Source of the DNA: Alphaproteobacteria bacterium
Lineage (GTDB): Bacteria; Pseudomonadota; Alphaproteobacteria; Elsterales; Elsteraceae
NCBI GenBank assembly: GCA_013297545.1
Contig: JAAFHH010000049.1
Coordinates: 1-12,170, forward strand
DNA length: 12,170 nt
Reading direction: 5' to 3'
Of this stretch, positions 6,944-12,170 are shown one piece after another. Under the pieces are notes generated by a model that made no database searches, was not told where the DNA came from, and saw only the letters and a program-made list of their open reading frames with translations. The translations under genes and the position numbers were made by a program. Every line of letters starts with the position of its first letter. Positions within the stretch are counted from its first letter, which is position 1.

Positions 6944-8433
6944 GCTGCCTGCTGCGCGCCCAGAATGACCCCCGCGGTCGCCTTGGCGGAGCCAACGACA
7001 CCCGGGATGCCGGCGCCGGGATGGGTGCCAGCCCCAACCAGGTAGAGGCCTTCGATCCGCTTGTCTTCGTTGTGGGCACGGAAATACGCACTCTGCCACA
7101 GCACCGGTTCGAGCGAGAACGCGGAGCCGAGATGGGCGTTCAGCTCATCGCGGAAATCCACCGGCGTGAAGATCCGGCAGGTGACCAGATCGTCCTGTAG
7201 GCCAGGGATCAGGTACTTTTCCAGATACGCCAAGATTCGGTCGCGGTAGATCGGCCCCAGTGTCGCCCAATCCACATCGGCCGAGCCCAGATGCGGCACT
7301 GGCGACAGCACGTAGTAAGCCGAACTGCCGGGCGGGGCGAGGCTTGGGTCGGTAACCGACGGCGCGTGCAGGTAGAGCGAGAAATCCTCCGGCACCGCTG
7401 GTCCCTTGAAAATCTCCCGGATCAGTTCGCGGTAGCGCTGGCCGAACAGCACGATGTGGTGCTTCAAGTCCGGGTGTTCGCGCTTCAAGCCGAAGTAAAT
7501 CACGAACAACGACATGGAATAGCGCTTGCGCTTGAGGCTCGCTGCCGTGGCAGCCGCCCGCGGTTCCGCCTGCAACAGTTTGCCGTAGGTGTGCATGACA
7601 TCAGCGTTGCTGGCAACGATCTCGGCCGGGAATTGTTCCCCCGCTGCTGTCACCACGCCGGTGACTTTGCCGTTGGCGGTTTCGATCCGCTCGACCGGTG
7701 CGTTCAGCTTGACCGTACCGCCAAGGTCCGTGAACAGCCGCACCAAACCTTGGATTAAGGCACCGGTGCCGCCGCGCGGGAACCACACGCCCCAGCGCCG
7801 TTCCAGCGCGTGGATCAGCGCGTAGATCGCGGACGTCTCGAACGGGTTGCCGCCAACCAGCAGCGAATGGAAGCTGAAGGCTTGGCGCAGATAGTCGTTC
7901 TGCACGAACTGGGCGACCTTGCTGTAGACCGATCGGTAGCTTTCCAACCGCACCAATTCCGGGGCCACTCGGATCATGCTGCGGAAGTCCGGGAAGGGTA
8001 CGTGGCCGAGCTTGACGTAGCCTTGTTCCAACAAGGCTTCCGAATACTTCAAGAACCGGCCATAGCCCTCAACGTCACCGGGCGAGAGCGCGCGGATTTG
8101 GCGATCGAGATCCGCTTGATCATTCGCGTAGTCGAACACCGTGCCGTCTTCCCAGCGCAGCTGATAAAACGGCGCGATTGGCACGAGGTCGACATAGTCG
8201 GCCAAGCGCCGACCGGACAGCGTGAACAATTCCTCCAAGCAGGTCGGATCGGTGATCACCGTCGGGCCGGCATCGAAGGTAAAGCCCTGGTCTTGGTAGA
8301 CGTAGGCGCGGCCACCGGGCTTGTCGCGCTTCTCCAACAGGGTGGTCTGCCAGCCGGCGGATTGCAGGCGGATCGCGAGTGCTAGGCCGCCAAAGCCAGA
8401 TCCAACCACCACTGCCCGCCGTGCCTTCGTCAT
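6940..8433 (-). CDS. crtI: phytoene desaturase (lycopene-forming)
   Basis: FAD-dependent, membrane-associated desaturase that introduces four double bases' worth of unsaturation into phytoene to give lycopene. 497 residues, typical of bacterial CrtI. The N-terminal Rossmann motif GSGFGG (11-16) is followed by the LLEKRDKPGGRA segment of the family. The C-terminal bacterial phytoene dehydrogenase signature is present as GLYLVGAGTHPGAGIPGV near residues 460-480. The ATG overlaps the crtY stop by ATGA and has a GAGGG 7 nt upstream; the stop overlaps the crtB start in the same way. CrtI enzymes differ in the number of desaturation steps, and this cannot be read from the sequence. The presence of a lycopene cyclase next door argues for the four-step, lycopene product. 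Confidence 0.95.
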   Translation of the reverse strand: MTKARRAVVVGSGFGGLALAIRLQSAGWQTTLLEKRDKPGGRAYVYQDQGFTFDAGPTVITDPTCLEELFTLSGRRLADYVDLVPIAPFYQLRWEDGTVFDYANDQADLDRQIRALSPGDVEGYGRFLKYSEALLEQGYVKLGHVPFPDFRSMIRVAPELVRLESYRSVYSKVAQFVQNDYLRQAFSFHSLLVGGNPFETSAIYALIHALERRWGVWFPRGGTGALIQGLVRLFTDLGGTVKLNAPVERIETANGKVTGVVTAAGEQFPAEIVASNADVMHTYGKLLQAEPRAAATAASLKRKRYSMSLFVIYFGLKREHPDLKHHIVLFGQRYRELIREIFKGPAVPEDFSLYLHAPSVTDPSLAPPGSSAYYVLSPVPHLGSADVDWATLGPIYRDRILAYLEKYLIPGLQDDLVTCRIFTPVDFRDELNAHLGSAFSLEPVLWQSAYFRAHNEDKRIEGLYLVGAGTHPGAGIPGVVGSAKATAGVILGAQQAA

Positions 8434-9623
8434 GCCGTCGCCCTCATGCGCTTCAATGTCGTGCTCTCTGATACGCAGCCGAGCGCAGACAGGATTGGCA
8501 CGGGCGGTTTGCCGCAGATGATTGTAAGCCGGTCGAGCCGCGAGAGCCGCGCGGCATAGAAGCGCTGCACCAGACCCTGGTCGAGGCGGTAGAAGCGCTC
8601 GAGGATGCGGTAGCGCTCGGCCGGCAGGCCCGCGTGGAACATCAAGCGGTTGAGCAGGCGGAAGTAGGCGCGCTCTCGCCAGAGGTCACGGGCCTGGGTG
8701 TCGAGGGCAGCGCCCACGCGCTCCGGCGTGAGATCGCCCGCCGCGGCGAGGTCCGCAATCAACTGCGCCGTGCGCACGGCATCGGGCAGGGAATAGCCGG
8801 TCGTCGGGTGGAACAGTGCCGCCGCGAGGCCGATGCGCGGTGCCGCGCCGGCACCCTCGGCCAGGTGTGCTGCGATGTCGCCGGCCAGGATGATCGGCAA
8901 GATGCCGTGTTCTGCCCGCACAGTCTCAGCCACCTGCCAGCCGCGGGTGATGGCGTACTGGTGGATGCGTGTGCGCAACGCATCGACGGCAAGGTCAGCG
9001 CCATCGCTGTAGTAGGTGTCCTCCACCAGCAGTCGGTCCGGCGCCAGCGGCAGGGTGTAGACGAAGCGGTAGCCGTCGCTCTGCGGCACGCTCGCGTCCA
9101 TGATCGTCGGCAGGGCCTCGCCGTGCGGGGCGCTGAGGCGCAGCTCAAGGCCCAAGAACTTCTGGAAGCCAAGCGCGAGGTGCGGCGTTGGCCGCTGGCC
9201 GCGTGCATCGATCACGGTGCGGGCGATCAGCGTCTCGCCACTCGCCAGCGTGACGGTGGTGGGGGACAGCACCGTGCACGCCACGCCCAAACGCACACGG
9301 GCGCCGAGGGTGGCCGCCACGCGCTGACCCATCGGACTTGACGCGATCGAACCATAGCCCGTGCCAAGGTGGCGCACATAGGCCGGAAAGCGCACCGCGT
9401 AGCCCGGCCAGCGGTGCGCGACCAGGGGGGCGACCAGGGCCTGGCCCGCAGCCGAGAGGTCGGTATCAAAAAAGCTCCAGGTGTGGTTGCCACCCAAGCT
9501 GTCGCCCTGCTCCAGCAGCAGCAGGGACAGATCCGGGCGGTTGGCGGCGACGGCCAACGCCGTCAGGCACCCGGCGAGGCCACCACCAACGATGATAAGG
9601 TCAATCGGCTGGTCGCTGGCCAT
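8430..9623 (-). CDS. crtY: lycopene beta-cyclase
   Basis: Cyclises both ends of lycopene to give beta-carotene. 397 residues from ATG 9623, close to the usual CrtY length of about 385. The N-terminal dinucleotide-binding motif GGGLAG (13-18) and the CrtY-type motif GGNHTWSFF identify the bacterial CrtY/CrtL class rather than the small membrane CrtYcd type. Other family segments include FQKFLGLEL, VEDTYYSD and AALFHPTTGYSLPDA. ATG 9623 is supported by CGGAG 5 nt upstream on the minus strand; a longer frame to 9716 adds a non-conserved N-terminus and has no such support. It is the first gene of the minus-strand operon; its TGA overlaps the crtI ATG. Its promoter must lie in the 166-nt gap shared with the divergent zorA-like gene. 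Confidence 0.94.
   Translation of the reverse strand: MASDQPIDLIIVGGGLAGCLTALAVAANRPDLSLLLLEQGDSLGGNHTWSFFDTDLSAAGQALVAPLVAHRWPGYAVRFPAYVRHLGTGYGSIASSPMGQRVAATLGARVRLGVACTVLSPTTVTLASGETLIARTVIDARGQRPTPHLALGFQKFLGLELRLSAPHGEALPTIMDASVPQSDGYRFVYTLPLAPDRLLVEDTYYSDGADLAVDALRTRIHQYAITRGWQVAETVRAEHGILPIILAGDIAAHLAEGAGAAPRIGLAAALFHPTTGYSLPDAVRTAQLIADLAAAGDLTPERVGAALDTQARDLWRERAYFRLLNRLMFHAGLPAERYRILERFYRLDQGLVQRFYAARLSRLDRLTIICGKPPVPILSALGCVSESTTLKRMRATA
8441..8445 (-). promoter_or_regulatory. Shine-Dalgarno site for crtI
   Basis: GAGGG on the minus strand, 7 nt before the crtI ATG (8433) and inside the end of crtY. It allows independent loading of ribosomes in addition to the ATGA coupling. Confidence 0.6.
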
Positions 9624-9789
9624 CGGGTCTCCGCGTGCGCTGGTGCCTTGTAGCCTGCGCGCGCCCGCAGTGGCCAGATTCGCGCGGGCCGCGGCATTCA
9701 GACCCAGAACAAACACTGTCGGACGGGCCCTGCCACACCGATGCGAGGCAGCGCTCGACGGTTCGGCTTACGGGAGCTAGCGTCCGCCC
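9624..9789. promoter_or_regulatory. divergent intergenic region between crtY and the zorA-like gene
   Basis: These 166 nt separate the two start codons, so both operons must initiate here or read in from farther away. The only AT-richer patch is around 9695-9720. No convincing -35/-10 pair was found on either strand by eye. A TGT...ACA pair (9717/9735) has 15 bases between the half-sites, not the 12 of a PpsR/CrtJ operator. GGGAG at 9772-9776 is the only Shine-Dalgarno-like sequence before ATG 9790, but at 13 nt it is unusually distant. Confidence 0.45.
9629..9633 (-). promoter_or_regulatory. Shine-Dalgarno site for crtY
   Basis: CGGAG on the minus strand, 5 nt before ATG 9623. It decides between this start and the longer open frame reaching 9716. 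Confidence 0.65.
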
Positions 9790-11283
9790 ATGATTGACGC
9801 CTCGTCGGGCCTGGCCGGCCTTGCCCTTTCGCTGCTCAACATCTTCCGGGATGTCGAGATTGCTGTTGCCATGGCGCTCACCATCGCGCTCAGCGGCTTG
9901 GTGCTGTTCGTGTGGTTTGTGCTCGGCGTGGCAGCCCCCGCCTTCGCGCAGCTTGGCCGCGCGATCAAGGCGGTGCGCGCCGCCGACACGCGGGCGCGCT
10001 TTGCCCAGTTGCTGCCGCAGATTGACAGTGTGCTCGGCCGTCAGCGCCTGCTGCGCTCCGGCTGGACGCGCTATCGCCTCGGTCTTGTGCCAGCCACCGT
10101 GGGGGATGGGGAGCTGTGGCGCGCGCGGGCGTCTGCCTCGCGGTTCTACAGCTTGGGCGCGCTCGAACAGGCGGGCCTCGACCTCAAGCTCTATCAAGCG
10201 CTGCCGAACTACTTCATCGGCATCGGCTTGATGCTGACGTTCTTGGGCCTGGTCGCGGCGCTCTACTTCGCCTCCCAAGGGGTTGCCAGTGCGGATGTGA
10301 AGGACGCGCAGGTCGCACTCGGTGCGCTGCTGCAGGCCGCGACCTTCAAGTTCCTGACCTCGATCGCGGGCCTGTTCGGCTCGCTCGTGCTTTCGATCGG
10401 CTGCCGCATCCTCACCATCGAGCTTGGCCGGCGCGCTGAGCGTTTGGCGCGCATGCTCGATGACCGGGTGCCGGTGCTCGACCCAGCCGAGCAGGGCGCC
10501 CAACAGCTGAAACTGTTGGAACAGTTGCCCGGCGTGCTGGCCCAGCGCTTCGGCGAGGAACTCGAGATCAAGCTGCGCGAAACCCTGCCGGAAATCTTGG
10601 CCGATGCGCAGGACCGCATGGGGGCAACCGGGGCCGATCCCGTGGCGCAAATGCGCCTGCTGATGGAAGAATTCCGCTCCGCCCTCAGCCAATCGACCTT
10701 CGCAGAAATCCAGGGCCTTGCCGATACGCTGGTCGAAATCCGCGGCAGTCTGCGCGGCCTGCACACCGGCTTTCGCGACAGTGGCGATGATTTCGCCAAG
10801 CGGGTGGAGCAATCCTCAGCCGCCTGGCAGTCGAACATTTTGGACAGCGGCAAGGTGCTGCAAGACACGCTCGGCCAAATCGAACAAACGGCAGCCAAGC
10901 TCCGGCTCGCGGCCGAACCCGTCGCCAAGATTGCCGAGCGTTTCGACCGGGCGGCGGGCGAAATCGTGAACGCCGCCAATGGCATCGTGGCAGCCCAAGG
11001 CAGCATGGGCGGCGTGGTCGAGGGCTTGGGGCAAGTGGCGACCACGCTCAAGTCGTCGATGACCGACTACCGGGAACGCTTCGCCGATGTCGACCGCTCG
11101 CTCGGTCTCGCGTTCAAGACCTTTGCAGAAGGCTCCGAGGCCCAGCGCCGCCATGTGCAGGATTTCGTGCGCGAGCTCGACCAGCACTTGGACAAGGCGC
11201 TGACCGCACTCGGCACCGGGGTTGGCGATCTCACCACCGCGGTTGAAGATCTACACACGGCGCTGAAGGCGCGCAGTTCATGA
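9790..11283 (+). CDS. zorA: ZorA-like MotA/ExbB-family motor protein with long helical tail
   Basis: A 497-residue inner-membrane protein resembling ZorA of Zorya anti-phage systems. It has three predicted membrane helices (about 22-48, 138-162 and 185-207), the MotA/TolQ/ExbB topology. The second and third frame the pore-type segments IGIGLMLTFLGLVAAL and FKFLTSIAGLFGSLV. After the third helix, some 290 residues (208-497) are almost entirely helical, charged and rich in Ala, Leu, Glu and Gln. This is a cytoplasmic coiled-coil tail of the kind that distinguishes ZorA from MotA and ExbB. In the family, a ZorA pentamer with ZorB forms an ion-driven motor that signals infection through the tail. 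ATG 9790 is the only plausible start: an in-frame TAG lies at 9778-9780 and the next ATG would cut into the first helix. The gene overlaps zorB by ATGA. The tail seems shorter than in the well-studied E. coli ZorA (about 730 residues in total, from memory). Confidence 0.8.
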   Translation: MIDASSGLAGLALSLLNIFRDVEIAVAMALTIALSGLVLFVWFVLGVAAPAFAQLGRAIKAVRAADTRARFAQLLPQIDSVLGRQRLLRSGWTRYRLGLVPATVGDGELWRARASASRFYSLGALEQAGLDLKLYQALPNYFIGIGLMLTFLGLVAALYFASQGVASADVKDAQVALGALLQAATFKFLTSIAGLFGSLVLSIGCRILTIELGRRAERLARMLDDRVPVLDPAEQGAQQLKLLEQLPGVLAQRFGEELEIKLRETLPEILADAQDRMGATGADPVAQMRLLMEEFRSALSQSTFAEIQGLADTLVEIRGSLRGLHTGFRDSGDDFAKRVEQSSAAWQSNILDSGKVLQDTLGQIEQTAAKLRLAAEPVAKIAERFDRAAGEIVNAANGIVAAQGSMGGVVEGLGQVATTLKSSMTDYRERFADVDRSLGLAFKTFAEGSEAQRRHVQDFVRELDQHLDKALTALGTGVGDLTTAVEDLHTALKARSS

Positions 11284-12038
11284 CCGAAGACAGCGATATT
11301 CTCGAAGACCGGGAGGAAAGCTACTTCGTCTCCATGACCGATTTGATGATCGGCATGGTGTTCATCTTCGTGATCATCTTGATGTCGTTCGCGCTCAGCC
11401 TGAAAGAGGCGGAACGCTCGAACCGCCAGACGGTCGAGCAGGTTGCCAACGTCGACATCGCGCGCGGCGACATGCTGGAGCGGCTGCGGCTCTACCTGAT
11501 CCAGCGCGGTGTTGCGGTCGAAGTCGCCTGGGAACATGGCGTGCTGCGCCTGCCGGAAGAAGTGCTGTTCGGCTCCGGCCGGGCCGAACTCTCGCCCGAA
11601 GGATTGGCCAATCTGGCGGCCCTCGCCAACGGCTTGCGGGCCGTGTTGCCGTGCTACGCTGGCCTTGCCTGGCAGCCGGAAACCTGCGGCCAGACCTATG
11701 GTGGGCGGCTGGAAGCTGTCCTGATCGAAGGCCATACGGACAGTGACCCGGTCAGCCCGGCAGCGTGGTTTCGCTCCAACCTCGGCCTGTCGGCGTTTCG
11801 TGCGATCAACACGCTCGATCGCATCATCGCGGTGGAGCCGGTGCTGGCCCAGCTCGCCAACGATCGCGGCGAGCCGATCTTCGGCGTCGGCGGCTACGGC
11901 GAGACCCGGCGGCGCGTGATGGATGAGCGCACCGATGCCGACAAGCGCGCCAACCGCCGCATCGATCTGCGCTTCTTGATGGCGACGCCGCGCCCGGCTG
12001 AGCTTGACCGCGTGGAACGCCAGATCACCCCACGATGA
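11280..12038 (+). CDS. zorB: ZorB-like MotB/OmpA-family stator protein
   Basis: The 252-residue partner of the ZorA-like protein. A short cytoplasmic N-terminus leads into one membrane helix (about 20-42). It starts MTDLMIGMVFIF, with D21 in the position of the ion-carrying aspartate of MotB/ExbD/ZorB. The periplasmic part (about 80-235) is an OmpA-like peptidoglycan-binding domain: LFGSGRAELSPEG, IEGHTDSDPV (149-158), LSAFRAI around 170-176, and NRRIDLRF at 225-232. The only two cysteines, C125 and C136, lie in an insert before the GHTD strand and could form a periplasmic disulfide. GAAGG at 11265-11269 lies 10 nt before the ATG, which overlaps the zorA stop (ATGA). A flagellar MotB is unlikely because the partner has the ZorA-type tail and no flagellar genes are near. 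Confidence 0.82.
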   Translation: MTEDSDILEDREESYFVSMTDLMIGMVFIFVIILMSFALSLKEAERSNRQTVEQVANVDIARGDMLERLRLYLIQRGVAVEVAWEHGVLRLPEEVLFGSGRAELSPEGLANLAALANGLRAVLPCYAGLAWQPETCGQTYGGRLEAVLIEGHTDSDPVSPAAWFRSNLGLSAFRAINTLDRIIAVEPVLAQLANDRGEPIFGVGGYGETRRRVMDERTDADKRANRRIDLRFLMATPRPAELDRVERQITPR

Positions 12039-12170
12039 CGCTGCGCGCCGCCCTCAACTACTTAAAGCGGCCGGAGGGGGCGGAGCCGTTGCCGGCAACG
12101 CCCGAGGTCGCGGCGCAAGCCAAGCGCCTCGCCCAGCGCTACCGGGAAAAAGATTTGCGCCCCGCCCCCG
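12035..12170 (+). CDS. 5' end of third gene of the Zorya-like operon, product unidentified
   Basis: The ATG at 12035 overlaps the zorB stop by ATGA. The frame stays open for 45 codons to the window edge, so the gene is cut by the window, not by a mutation. It begins MTLRAALNYLKRPEG and continues as a charged, probably helical segment with AKRLAQRYREKDLRP near the end. No membrane segment or signal peptide is visible. In type I Zorya this position holds zorC (EH-signature protein) followed by the helicase zorD; in type II it holds the HNH nuclease zorE. The visible residues are too few to choose, and neither an HNH nor a helicase motif is seen yet. A zorC-like protein is the leading guess from position only. 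Confidence 0.7.
   Translation, partial: MTLRAALNYLKRPEGAEPLPATPEVAAQAKRLAQRYREKDLRPAP

Noticed and set aside
5957..7045. 362-codon open frame on the plus strand opposite crtB
   Set aside because: crtB on the minus strand carries both Asp-rich motifs and the operon overlap; the plus-strand frame also overlaps the end of crtZ and has no family features.
9717..9737. TGT...ACA palindrome upstream of crtY as a PpsR/CrtJ operator
   Set aside because: The spacing between the half-sites is 15 bases, while the known operator needs 12; no second copy was found nearby.
9601..10812. 403-codon open frame on the minus strand opposite the zorA-like gene
   Set aside because: The plus-strand product has membrane helices and a coupled partner; the minus-strand product has low-complexity, charged composition and no recognisable domain.
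9790..12038. Flagellar MotA/MotB or TolQ/TolR identity for the coupled pair
   Set aside because: The first protein has three helices with a very long C-terminal helical tail instead of the MotA layout, the second has a full OmpA-like domain unlike TolR, and no flagellar or tol genes are adjacent.

Overview
The window is GC-rich, densely packed DNA that looks like the chromosome of an alphaproteobacterium, perhaps Rhodospirillales-like. That is an inference from gene content, codon bias and 4-nt gene overlaps; no marker gene fixes the taxon. Reading from the left, a truncated CDS (tentatively CheW-like) is followed by a large soluble class III adenylate cyclase with GAF, PAS and cyclase domains.

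From about 2.5 to 9.6 kb lies a carotenoid cluster in two convergent blocks. The plus-strand block is crtE (GGPP synthase), an ABC ATPase, an ABC-2 permease and crtZ (beta-carotene hydroxylase). The minus-strand block is the overlapping operon crtY-crtI-crtB (lycopene cyclase, phytoene desaturase, phytoene synthase). Together the enzymes give the route from FPP/GGPP through phytoene, lycopene and beta-carotene to zeaxanthin. No ketolase (crtW), glycosyltransferase (crtX) or idi is present in the window. The ABC exporter pair is stitched into the pathway by 4-nt overlaps, so it may be functionally connected to the pigment or to the membrane that holds it. crtZ and crtB meet tail to tail with a single base between their stop codons.

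From 9.8 kb to the right edge, divergent from crtY across a 166-nt gap, is a second operon. It encodes a MotA/ExbB-like protein with a long cytoplasmic helical tail, a MotB/OmpA-like protein, and the first 45 codons of a third gene coupled to them by an ATGA overlap. The domain layout matches ZorA and ZorB of the Zorya anti-phage defence family: an ion-driven membrane motor with a peptidoglycan anchor and cytoplasmic effectors. The effector genes that would define the subtype (ZorC/ZorD, ZorE, or something new) lie outside the window. This is the strongest candidate for an unusual or new system here.

No tRNA, rRNA, CRISPR array, insertion sequence or attachment site was seen. No gene-free stretch exceeds 300 bases.
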